From an uncultured Actinomycetes bacterium (lineage in GTDB: Bacteria > Actinomycetota > Actinomycetes > Nanopelagicales > Nanopelagicaceae): DNA of 28,013 nt. The translations under genes were made by a program, and so were the position numbers. The notes under the pieces are model-generated. The model saw nothing but the letters and a program-made list of their open reading frames with translations, ran no database searches and was not told the origin of the DNA. The stretch spans positions 1 to 28,013 of the forward strand of contig CAIPQX010000046.1 in assembly GCA_903867285.1 (NCBI GenBank), given 5' to 3'. Positions 6,976-14,574 of this stretch are shown here, in pieces. Each line of letters starts with the position of its first letter. Within the stretch, counting starts at the first letter, position 1.

Positions 6976-7893
6976 CTATTTTAGATATCGGTCCAGGTAT
7001 GAAATTATCAGCGAAATCGCCGACTTTTGTATTTCATCTACTTCTATTGTGCCATCTTCTTGCTTAACAGGGAATATATAACCATGCAACGAGTGGTCAT
7101 AAGTAACCCATTCCACATCTTTATTTCCTTCTGTCAATAATTCATAACTCACTCTGAAAATTCCTTGCAGAGGATCGTCGTCGCGACCCATCACCAGCAT
7201 TGGAATATCTATTTCTGCAATCCTGCTCTTAGCCAACTCTTCATCAATACGAGTACGAACATACTGCGGATTACTCATCACCATCTCTTCTATATCCCGT
7301 AAACCAGAATCAGGATTAACCTTGGCCGTATTATCTGGAGTGAGAGCCAAGAATTCGTGGTTTGCCGGTTCGCAGGCAACCCCAACCTTTACAACTCCAG
7401 CATATTGCGAAGCAATCTTAAAAAGCATCTCCCCTGCGTGGCTTACCCCTACATGGCCGCAACGCTGGCTATCAATCCTGGGGTCCGCTTTTACATTAGC
7501 AATAATTGAAATCTCGTCTTCGTACTCCAGGGGAGCGCGATTCATCAGCTGCATGCCTTGTCGAACATCCACTTTGAGTGCGCCACCATTGTGAAAACCC
7601 AATTCGACCTCAGCTCTATACCTACCCCAGGCACAGGCATATCCTGCGGCCAGTAAGCGATCCATTATGTAGCTAAAGCGTTCTATACGGTCTTCTAACC
7701 ATTCAAAACCAACCCCGCCATTGCCATATGCGAGAAAGATAAATGGGAATGGACCTGTTCCTTCTGGGACGCGCATTACGTACGGTGTATAGAGCCCATC
7801 CATAGTGCGAGCCAAGAAATATTCTGCGGGTATCAGTGAATCTTCTATTTTTTTTACCTTTACAGGCACTTGCGGGTCGAAGGCATGTGGCAT
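6976..7893 (-). CDS. Alpha/beta hydrolase, dienelactone-hydrolase-like
   Basis: A 305-residue cytoplasmic hydrolase without signal peptide. The nucleophile motif GVSHAG (Ser151), an acidic residue in MGRDDDPLQ (238-240) and a histidine in DHSLHGY (267 or 270) form a plausible triad. The N-terminal PFIFLAYGNGG probably supplies the oxyanion loop. It lies between the binding-protein-like gene (18 bases upstream) and the carboxymuconolactone-decarboxylase-like gene (9 bases downstream), so the three are likely cotranscribed. Enzymes of this type open lactones or cleave esters and C-C bonds in catabolic pathways; no specific substrate can be named. There is no good Shine-Dalgarno sequence before the ATG. 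Confidence 0.82.
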   Translation of the reverse strand: MPHAFDPQVPVKVKKIEDSLIPAEYFLARTMDGLYTPYVMRVPEGTGPFPFIFLAYGNGGVGFEWLEDRIERFSYIMDRLLAAGYACAWGRYRAEVELGFHNGGALKVDVRQGMQLMNRAPLEYEDEISIIANVKADPRIDSQRCGHVGVSHAGEMLFKIASQYAGVVKVGVACEPANHEFLALTPDNTAKVNPDSGLRDIEEMVMSNPQYVRTRIDEELAKSRIAEIDIPMLVMGRDDDPLQGIFRVSYELLTEGNKDVEWVTYDHSLHGYIFPVKQEDGTIEVDEIQKSAISLIISYLDRYLK

Positions 7894-7911
7894 CTGGGAA
7901 GAGTACTTTAT

Positions 7912-8784
7912 TTAATGTGCTCTTACTAGAGCACTGATATCTGCCAACACTCCATCAAGTTCATTGGTTGGAAGGTATTTATTGCGTAAATCAATCAGAG
8001 TTCTAAGCGATGGCAGGTCGATCTTTCCGCCTTGCACTAACCCATGCATTGGATCGATCAGGGTGTTGTAATGGTCGAGCGCCTGCGCTGAAGTTAGTTC
8101 TAGATTTCTCTTGGCTATATCGATGATAAGCGGAGCATGTTCACCGGTTAAAATCTCTTTTATCACTTGATTTATGATCTCTATTAAGGCAAGCACGGAA
8201 TGTGAAGGTTCACCGATCACCGCCAATACTGAGCCAATGTAAGGACCTATCGCGGATATATCAGCGATCTTTCGTGCCCCTTGTGAAATAGCCTTGATTT
8301 CATTTCCCGCATTGAGAATCGTGGAATCTATAATTCCTCTAACTAGTGCAACTTGCCTCTTGGGGGTTGAGCCAAGGTTTTCTACTGAATAGCTTTTATA
8401 TGGAATTCCAAGTTGCGAGAGAAGTTCATATCCTACGAAGGCAAAGCCAGAGGTCGGAACATCGACTCCAAGAGTTAAAGGTGCCAAATCCACGTCAGAT
8501 GCGTAACAAAGCGAGAGTCCAAGTCCGCGATCTATCGCCCCAAGCATTCTTGCATCTAGTTTTCGACCCAGCGGGTTCTTACTTAAATAACGATAAGCTA
8601 ATACATTATCTGGACTGGTAATAAGTAGGTCTATTTCCGAACTCTCAAGCATTTCAAAAGCAGCCGGGGATGATGGGACCGATATCTCATAGACCCTGAT
8701 TCCTAACCCCTCTAGATAACCCTCAATTTGCGCAACCTCAAGCAAAATTGATTTAGTGAAGGTTCCTACTGAAACGGAGCGCAT
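7912..8784 (-). CDS. Solute-binding-protein-like domain (type 2 periplasmic fold) without signal peptide
   Basis: A 290-residue protein whose first strand (SVSVGTFTKS), the ESSEIDLLITSPDNVLAYRY segment and the later TLGVDVPTSGFAF resemble the two-lobed NMT1/THI5 or TauA-type binding proteins. No signal peptide, lipobox or membrane segment is visible, and no ABC permease or ATPase gene is in the window. It may therefore be a cytoplasmic ligand-binding or enzymatic protein rather than a transporter subunit. The frame upstream of the ATG stays open for some codons but offers no ATG or GTG, and no Shine-Dalgarno sequence is seen. It is the first gene of the operon that continues into the hydrolase and the carboxymuconolactone-decarboxylase-like protein. 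I am confident of the gene but only moderately of the fold. Confidence 0.75.
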   Translation of the reverse strand: MRSVSVGTFTKSILLEVAQIEGYLEGLGIRVYEISVPSSPAAFEMLESSEIDLLITSPDNVLAYRYLSKNPLGRKLDARMLGAIDRGLGLSLCYASDVDLAPLTLGVDVPTSGFAFVGYELLSQLGIPYKSYSVENLGSTPKRQVALVRGIIDSTILNAGNEIKAISQGARKIADISAIGPYIGSVLAVIGEPSHSVLALIEIINQVIKEILTGEHAPLIIDIAKRNLELTSAQALDHYNTLIDPMHGLVQGGKIDLPSLRTLIDLRNKYLPTNELDGVLADISALVRAH

Positions 8785-8883
8785 ATCAGGGATGGTACCC
8801 AGATTTACCCTGCAATCACCAGCGAACCCTGAGTTGACGGTGTTACGAGTACCCCACCCCTAGCCCGTACGAGATAATCACTC

Positions 8884-10734
8884 ATGGCAACTTCTACCGG
8901 CAAGGGACTTCGCCTAGATATTCAGGCCCTGCGCGCGGTGGCAGTTCTCGTGGTAATCGCCTATCACTACGGTTTTAGTAGATTTAAAGGCGGTTTTCTG
9001 GGAGTCGATATCTTCTTTGTCATTTCAGGATTTGTGATCACCAATCGCCTGTCGGGATATCAAGGTTCTTTTCGAAAATCCTTAAGTGATTTCTATCTTA
9101 AGCGTGCCAAACGAATATTGCCTTCTAGCTTGCTTGTCATTTTCCTAACCGCGATATTTGCGAGATTGGTTCTGCCTTCGATCTCTTTGGCGACAATTGC
9201 AAAGCAATCACTCGCCGCATCCCTCTTTGTGCCCAATCTCTATTTTGCACATGAACAGAATAATTACCTTAATCAAGGGCTCGATCCATCACCATACTTG
9301 CACTATTGGTCTCTGGGAGTAGAAGAACAGTTCTATTTGCTCTGGCCTCTGGCACTTCTTCTAATTTTTCGTAAGAAGATAATTCCTCTCTTAGTGTTAA
9401 TCCCGGTAGCAATTATTTGCGGCTTTCTTATGACTCATCACAATGCTGTCACCGCTTTCTATCAGCCATGGACCCGAGCCTGGGAGTTCCTCATTGGAGC
9501 AGCATTGGTATTCCTTCCCGCCGTGAAATCAAAGCTGATTAGTCGTCTATCTGCATTTTTTGGTTGGACCGGAATTGCCGCATCTGTCTTCTTGATAGAC
9601 ACAACTCATCCCACGCCTGGTTTCACAACGTTGTTACCGGTATTTGCTGCAGCGCTGGTGATCGCAGCAAATATTTCCATTCCCGTGCGTACCGGTCTGC
9701 CCTACATTGGCAATATTTCCTACACGCTCTATCTGGTGCATTGGCCGCTTTTTATTATCCTTATGTCACGCTACCCTGGGACGAGTCGCACTAAAAGCTT
9801 CCTGATTGCTCTTCTCGCCCTAACTCTCGCCGCGGGCGTATATAAGTATTTTGAGAATCCACTACGTACCCAGATGCGAATTAGGCGTCTTTGGCAATTT
9901 GCGATTCCCATTGCCGTTGTCGCAGGTCTATCTTTCGCCCTCTTAGCGTCGGGCTCTGCAGTTGCTACGGGATCGATCCATATCTCTCGACAAACCCCGA
10001 TTCTCTATTCGGATGGATGTCATCTCCCCTTTGATGTCTCTACGCCTAAAGCCAATTGTTTCTTTGGAGATACCAAAAGTTCTACCTATATCATTCTGGC
10101 CGGCGACTCACACGCCGCCATGCACTTCCCCGGCATCGATCTTCTTGCGCAGAGAAACCATTGGAAACTACTCACGCTCACCAAATCGAGTTGTCCCGCC
10201 GCCGAGCTGACCATCATTCGATCGGCAAAGGTGGATAGCGCTTGCGCCGAGTGGGAGAAGAACTTGGCCGTAGAGTTCCTGCGCTACAAAGCTAAATATA
10301 TTTTCTTGGCAGGAGCAACAGAGCAGAGTTATGAATTGGCGAATAAAACGATTTCTTATGCACGTGCGTACGGGATCGGCTTTACGAAGACTCTCGATGC
10401 GGCAATTGTTAGCGGTGCGACTCCTGTATTGCTGAGTGATACATCGTGGCCAGGTATAGATTCACCCAGCTGTATCGTTCGTAACAGGACCCACCTTTCC
10501 AAGTGCGATTTACAACCCCCACATTCGACTACCACTGCTGTGGTGAAGGCAATTGCAAAATCTAAGAGCGCGCTCATAATTGATCCATCGCTGGTTCTAT
10601 GCAGTGCAGGAACCTGCCCAGCGGTATTCGCTAGTACCAATGTTTACCGGGATTACAGCCATATCAGCGTGGCGACCAGCCTGCGTTTGGAACTATATAT
10701 TGCGTCCAAGCTTGGAGCCTCGGGCCGGGATTGA
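8884..10734 (+). CDS. Membrane acyltransferase with SGNH domain (OafA-like)
   Basis: A 616-residue protein made of an acyltransferase-3 membrane domain (about residues 10-360, roughly ten hydrophobic helices) and a C-terminal SGNH hydrolase-like domain. The membrane domain shows LDIQALRAVAVL, the catalytic histidine in YHYG (His28), GGFLGVDIFFVISGF and YWSLGVEEQFYLLWP. The SGNH domain has the serine block GDSH (407-410) and the late DYSHIS block. Such proteins O-acetylate cell-surface polysaccharide, with the SGNH domain passing the acetyl group outside the membrane. GATAAT at 8873-8878 ends five bases before the ATG and no Shine-Dalgarno sequence is present, so the mRNA may be leaderless. 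The last codons lie over the tRNA-Thr gene on the other strand. Confidence 0.9.
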   Translation: MATSTGKGLRLDIQALRAVAVLVVIAYHYGFSRFKGGFLGVDIFFVISGFVITNRLSGYQGSFRKSLSDFYLKRAKRILPSSLLVIFLTAIFARLVLPSISLATIAKQSLAASLFVPNLYFAHEQNNYLNQGLDPSPYLHYWSLGVEEQFYLLWPLALLLIFRKKIIPLLVLIPVAIICGFLMTHHNAVTAFYQPWTRAWEFLIGAALVFLPAVKSKLISRLSAFFGWTGIAASVFLIDTTHPTPGFTTLLPVFAAALVIAANISIPVRTGLPYIGNISYTLYLVHWPLFIILMSRYPGTSRTKSFLIALLALTLAAGVYKYFENPLRTQMRIRRLWQFAIPIAVVAGLSFALLASGSAVATGSIHISRQTPILYSDGCHLPFDVSTPKANCFFGDTKSSTYIILAGDSHAAMHFPGIDLLAQRNHWKLLTLTKSSCPAAELTIIRSAKVDSACAEWEKNLAVEFLRYKAKYIFLAGATEQSYELANKTISYARAYGIGFTKTLDAAIVSGATPVLLSDTSWPGIDSPSCIVRNRTHLSKCDLQPPHSTTTAVVKAIAKSKSALIIDPSLVLCSAGTCPAVFASTNVYRDYSHISVATSLRLELYIASKLGASGRD

Positions 10735-10787
10735 ACCGGCGACCTGCCCATTACGAGTGGGCTGCTCTACCACTGAGCCACCGAGGC
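10713..10787 (-). tRNA. tRNA-Thr (anticodon CGU)
   Basis: The minus strand folds into a complete cloverleaf. The acceptor stem is GCCTCGG paired with CCGAGGC, the D stem GCTC/GAGC, the anticodon stem GCCCA/TGGGC with loop CTCGTAA, and the T stem GCCGG/CCGGC with loop TTCAATC. The anticodon CGT reads the threonine codon ACG. The discriminator base is T and the terminal CCA is encoded. The 3' 22 bases overlap the end of the acyltransferase gene in antisense. A possible -10 box TACTCT lies at 10798-10803 on the minus strand. Confidence 0.95.
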
Positions 10788-10814
10788 GCAATGCGTAAGA
10801 GTACCCTGTGCGTT

Positions 10815-11255
10815 ATGGAACTTTCTGCAATCCTCTGTAACCACGTAGAAACCCCTAATGGCCTCTTATTCATCTCCGGTGGCGGAATTGATCGGGTCAC
10901 AGTTCCGGCTGGAGTTTCCGCGCCCTGGGTAATCAATATCGCTATTGCGGTACAGGTGAAGGTCCCCTGGGATATGACGAATCGTGATCACGTGTTACTC
11001 ATTCGTTTACAGGATATTGATGGGCAGGATGTGATGCTTCCAACGAGTCCAGATACTTTCGGTCCTTTTCGAGCAGAGATGAATTTCCAAGTTGGTCGCC
11101 CAGAAGAATTAGAGCCAGGCGAATGGCAGGTAATTAACTTAGGTTTTAATCTTCCGATGTTGCCAATCCCGCGATTAGGTTCATATCTATTTACCTGCGA
11201 AATTGATGGCGAAGAATTAGAGCGCGCGCGGTTTAAAGTAAACCAGGCGGTTTAA
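10815..11255 (+). CDS. DUF6941-like protein of unknown function
   Basis: A 146-residue, mostly beta-strand protein. The opening MELSAILCNHVETPNGLLFI followed by SGGGIDRV resembles the start of DUF6941 proteins, which are widespread in actinobacteria and uncharacterised. I chose the ATG at 10815; the frame is open back to 10731, but that part runs through the tRNA-Thr gene. A TACCCT box at 10802-10807 ends seven bases before the ATG and there is no Shine-Dalgarno sequence, which suggests a leaderless transcript. Its stop codon shares the bases TTAA with the stop of the VOC-family gene on the opposite strand. No signal peptide or membrane helix is seen. Function cannot be inferred. Confidence 0.8.
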   Translation: MELSAILCNHVETPNGLLFISGGGIDRVTVPAGVSAPWVINIAIAVQVKVPWDMTNRDHVLLIRLQDIDGQDVMLPTSPDTFGPFRAEMNFQVGRPEELEPGEWQVINLGFNLPMLPIPRLGSYLFTCEIDGEELERARFKVNQAV

Positions 11256-11896
11256 TCGATACGAATTTCGCCAGCAGGAGTTTGTAGATAGACCGCCACG
11301 ATTCCGGTTTCACCGTCGTTGACTGCAGGATCTACCCAGACCACTTCGACGTCACCAATGGCTTCTGATACTTCAGCGCCGGCATATTCCTTTATCTTCT
11401 CTTTGTCACCCGCAAATTCAACTTTGGTGATTGAAGCTGTTGCAATTCCATCCTTAGATGGGTGGTCAGTAGTTAGCCATTCGATAAAGAATGGCAATTG
11501 CTTATCTTGCAAAATATCGTTGACGCCAATCTGCTTCCAGCGGAGGTCTGTTCCATCTGGTTTCATGCGGTGACCTTCTGCTGCAGGACGACCAATTCGC
11601 GTTTCAATAGTTTTGATATCGTCGGTAGATAAGACCCAGGTTAACCAACCGCCACCTTCATTTGCGCGCTTGGAAACTGCGCGACCAAATGCATTGCTAT
11701 CCGTAGCGGGGTGGTTGAGGGGGCAGACCACTTCAAGATAGTGACCATTACGGAGTGGAGCTGTGAAGTTTCGGGTGCCAAAGCGGGGGTGGATGCCACC
11801 GTCGACGAAGGTCGTTCCCAACTTGGAGCCTAGACGTTGAACAGTGTCAGAAAGCTGATCGTGACTGGTTACGTATGAAACATGATCGAGGCGCAT
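11252..11896 (-). CDS. VOC / glyoxalase-like domain protein
   Basis: A 214-residue protein that opens with MRLDHVSYVTSH, the typical first strand of a glyoxalase-like (VOC) module. It continues with GGIHPRFGTRNFTAPLRNGH and YLEVVCPLNHP, matching the larger Glyoxalase_3-type layout in which the N-terminal part carries the metal-site histidine and the glutamate of the LEVV strand. The second half (about 120-214) is a second, degenerate module. Members include dioxygenases, isomerases and binding proteins, so no reaction can be named. It lies 49 bases downstream of the TAP-like peptidase gene and its stop overlaps that of the convergent DUF6941-like gene by four bases. Confidence 0.8.
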   Translation of the reverse strand: MRLDHVSYVTSHDQLSDTVQRLGSKLGTTFVDGGIHPRFGTRNFTAPLRNGHYLEVVCPLNHPATDSNAFGRAVSKRANEGGGWLTWVLSTDDIKTIETRIGRPAAEGHRMKPDGTDLRWKQIGVNDILQDKQLPFFIEWLTTDHPSKDGIATASITKVEFAGDKEKIKEYAGAEVSEAIGDVEVVWVDPAVNDGETGIVAVYLQTPAGEIRID

Positions 11897-11934
11897 AGGG
11901 AAATACTGCCGTATTCCGAGGGGTGCTTCTTACC

Positions 11935-11955
11935 AACCGCAGGGGTTATGCGGTT
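11935..11955 (-). promoter_or_regulatory. Perfect hairpin across the stop codon of the peptidase gene
   Basis: On the minus strand AACCGCA and TGCGGTT form a seven-base-pair stem with a seven-base loop, and the TAA stop of the peptidase gene lies in the loop. No run of T follows, so it is not a standard intrinsic terminator. It could be a factor-dependent terminator, an RNA stability element or chance. Confidence 0.35.
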
Positions 11956-13427
11956 ACCGCTGCCGAGAGGGCGGCGTCGGTATCACAGGTGAGGTCATGG
12001 GCGGGAGGTTTCCCTGTCAGGAGATAGCGGTTCATGGCCTTATCAACGCAGGTGCTGCCCCGATTAGCACCGGTGTGGCCATCCCCGTTCAAGGTTATAA
12101 GGGTGCTATTGAGCAAGACCTTGTGCAGGCCCAAAGCCCACTGGTAAGGCGTCGCAGGGTCGCGGGTGGTACCAATAATCAAGAGTGGGTTACTGGGCAG
12201 GTGGGTGAGGGCGGGCGCTGCAACGGGCTTGGCCTCCCAGTAGAGACATGGCAAGCCAGAAAAGGCGAGGTACGGACCAAAGGTGGGAGCAGCGGCGCTG
12301 AAGTTCTTCGCATCGGCCTGGATCTGGCTCAAGGTGCGCGAATCTTTAAAATCAAGGCAAGACACCACTTCGGCAATATCTGTTTGATTAGAAACGTAGT
12401 GGCCATTTCTATCACGCTCATTGTATGAATCGGCGAGCAGGAAGAAGCCAAAGGGATTCTTATTTACAAGCGCCTCCGATAAAGCTTTTGCTAGCAAGGG
12501 CCAGCCATTTGTTGGATCATAAAGCGAAGCAGCAATTGCTGTCACTGCAAGCGACTCTGAAAGTTGGCGATGATTACGGTCTACCAGTGGTTTGGTCCGA
12601 GAGGCCTGCAAAAAAGTTTGAATTCTCTTAATTGAGAAAGTGGCGTTTGATGCAACAAAGGATTTGAGAGCGGTATCAAAGCCCACCGCCTGCGCCATAT
12701 TTTGATCTCGCACCGAAATATTCGGATCTACTGCACCATCGAGGACCATGCGGCCGGTTGTCTTTGGATAGAGAGCCGCATAAAGGGTTCCTAGGAAAGT
12801 TCCATAAGACTTGCCGATGTAATTGAGCTTGGGCTCCTTCAAGAGAATTCTTAAAAGTTCCATATCACGAGCGGTTTCGAGAGTTGAGTAGTGGCCCAAC
12901 CTATTGCCGGCTGACATGGAGCATGCGGAGGCCATCAATTTTGAAGAATTTATTGCAGATGCTAAATCAGCGGGAGTCTGTACAGAACCATCTCCACCAA
13001 GGAAATAATCCTCTTGGGGGTCGGTTAAGCAACGAATCGGTTGCGAGAGATTAACACCCCGGGGATCAAACCCAATTAAGTCATACACGTTTTCAATACT
13101 GGTGGAAACAATGGAATCCGCCGCCTCTACATATTGAATTCCCGAACCGCCTGGCCCGCCAGGATTCATGATGAGAGATCCCAAGCGCTTAGCCGGCGTA
13201 TTCGCCACATGTTTGATGACCTGCAGGGTAAAGACATTATTATCGATGTGACTGTAATTCACTGGGACTTCAAATTGAGCGCACTGGAATCCACTATTAC
13301 AAGGTGTCCAAATCAACTTTTGAGCTTGAAGCGTCGAAAGGGTCCAGCTTTGACTTGCAAAGGTGGGGCTAATAAAAGTAGAGAACGCCAACGAGAAGGC
13401 CGCAAATACTGCGAGTCTACGCTTCAT
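11946..13427 (-). CDS. Secreted TAP-like alpha/beta-hydrolase peptidase
   Basis: A 493-residue precursor with a signal peptide (basic MKRR, hydrophobic core, Ala-rich site near residue 24). The mature part matches the tripeptidyl-aminopeptidase family of Streptomyces: oxyanion motif MNPGGPGGSG, GFDPRGVN, nucleophile motif GKSYGT, and C-terminal TAP-like domain with the aspartate in GTTRDPATPY and the histidine in GDGHTG. Two cysteines near the N terminus and others near the end fit a disulfide-stabilised exoenzyme. It would clip short peptides from the N terminus outside the cell, supplying amino acids. Its start overlaps the holB stop by four bases (ATGA), an unexpected coupling of a secreted enzyme to a replication gene. 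Confidence 0.9.
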   Translation of the reverse strand: MKRRLAVFAAFSLAFSTFISPTFASQSWTLSTLQAQKLIWTPCNSGFQCAQFEVPVNYSHIDNNVFTLQVIKHVANTPAKRLGSLIMNPGGPGGSGIQYVEAADSIVSTSIENVYDLIGFDPRGVNLSQPIRCLTDPQEDYFLGGDGSVQTPADLASAINSSKLMASACSMSAGNRLGHYSTLETARDMELLRILLKEPKLNYIGKSYGTFLGTLYAALYPKTTGRMVLDGAVDPNISVRDQNMAQAVGFDTALKSFVASNATFSIKRIQTFLQASRTKPLVDRNHRQLSESLAVTAIAASLYDPTNGWPLLAKALSEALVNKNPFGFFLLADSYNERDRNGHYVSNQTDIAEVVSCLDFKDSRTLSQIQADAKNFSAAAPTFGPYLAFSGLPCLYWEAKPVAAPALTHLPSNPLLIIGTTRDPATPYQWALGLHKVLLNSTLITLNGDGHTGANRGSTCVDKAMNRYLLTGKPPAHDLTCDTDAALSAAVTA

Positions 13428-14572
13428 CGTAATTGCACCATAAGCGCCTCCGCGGCAAGTAGTGGAGCGGCATTGCGCGAAAGATTCGTGCGCGTATTCA
13501 TGATTGCCTCTAACTTCCTTAAAGTAATTTCTGCTGTGGTATTACTTGCGACTATCTGAATCTCTCGTTGCATATCACCATTGATAAGAGAGTCTTCGGA
13601 TTTCATGCCGGTCTGCACCAGCAAGATATCCCGATAGAAAGTCGCGATATCTAATAGTGCTCGATCTAGGTAATCTCGGACCATTCTAGTTTGTCTCGAC
13701 TTTTGATCCTTCTCGAGCTCCTTAATCGCCTTGGCGCCACCTTGTACTATGCGGCTACCTTGCTGGCCCCAAGCCTCTTTCAATGCAGAAGTCTCGAGAT
13801 CGTTCCGTTTCTCAGCATCCGCCTCGGCCTCTCGCTTGGCGGCATCGACCAATAATTGGGCGCATTTAAATGCAGAGGCGATATCTGTAATCGTAAGGGG
13901 GAGTTTGAGGATATCCGTCCGTCGCGTCCGTGCCTGCGGATCATTAGCTAAGAAGCGGGCGCGACCGATGTGGCCTTGAGAGGCACGTGAGGAAAGTTTG
14001 GCGATTTCGGGTGAAACCAACTCGCTCTCTAAAAGTTTGGTAACTGCTGCGATCGACGGGGTGCGCAAAATTAAGTTACGGGTACGAGAGCGAATTGTTG
14101 GTAGAACATCGGTCAGGGTCGGCGCGCACAAGAGCCAGACGGTGCGTAACCCTGGCTCCTCAATCGCCTTAAGTAAGGCATTTGCCGCCGATTCGGTTAG
14201 TCGATCGGCATCTTCAATAATGACGACACGATACTGGGCAACGGAGGGGCTCCATGATGCTCGCGTAATGAGATCGCGAACCTCGTCGATTTTGATAGAA
14301 AGTCCTTCGGTCTTAATTAACTCAACATCTGCATGCGTGCCTTTAAGGGCGGTCGTGCAATTCACACAGTGGTTACATCCAGAGTCAGGACAGAGCAGCG
14401 CAGCTGCGAATGCCAAAGCGGTATTACTTCTGCCAGAACCTGGAGGTCCCGTAAAGAGCCAAGCGTGCGTCATGTTTTGAGATTCGTCCTCATTATTTTT
14501 GGCGGCGGCGGTCGCTTCTTTCAGAATCGCCACGGTTTCATTCTGATCGATAAGGGAATTGAAGACTGACAT
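13424..14572 (-). CDS. holB: DNA polymerase III delta-prime subunit
   Basis: A 382-residue clamp-loader subunit. The AAA+ P-loop GPPGSGRSN (about 43-51), the zinc-binding cysteine cluster CPDSGCNHCVNC, the Walker B-type stretch VVIIEDADRL, and the NALLKAIEEP and RTRNLILRTP segments are all clear. The protein helps load the sliding clamp during replication. The P-loop has arginine where ATPases have lysine, as expected for delta-prime, which does not hydrolyse ATP. It follows the MFS-tmk gene with two bases between stop and start, and overlaps the peptidase gene. The tmk-holB order is common in bacteria. Confidence 0.93.
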   Translation of the reverse strand: MSVFNSLIDQNETVAILKEATAAAKNNEDESQNMTHAWLFTGPPGSGRSNTALAFAAALLCPDSGCNHCVNCTTALKGTHADVELIKTEGLSIKIDEVRDLITRASWSPSVAQYRVVIIEDADRLTESAANALLKAIEEPGLRTVWLLCAPTLTDVLPTIRSRTRNLILRTPSIAAVTKLLESELVSPEIAKLSSRASQGHIGRARFLANDPQARTRRTDILKLPLTITDIASAFKCAQLLVDAAKREAEADAEKRNDLETSALKEAWGQQGSRIVQGGAKAIKELEKDQKSRQTRMVRDYLDRALLDIATFYRDILLVQTGMKSEDSLINGDMQREIQIVASNTTAEITLRKLEAIMNTRTNLSRNAAPLLAAEALMVQLR

Positions 14573-14574
14573 AA

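Noticed and set aside
1..8784. A recent mobile element or genomic island with recognisable borders
   Set aside because: No transposase, integrase, direct repeats or obvious change in base composition is visible within the window, although the left edge is not seen.
10731..10814. N-terminal extension of the DUF6941-like protein
   Set aside because: It would be translated from the complement of the tRNA-Thr gene; the family motif starts right at the ATG at 10815.
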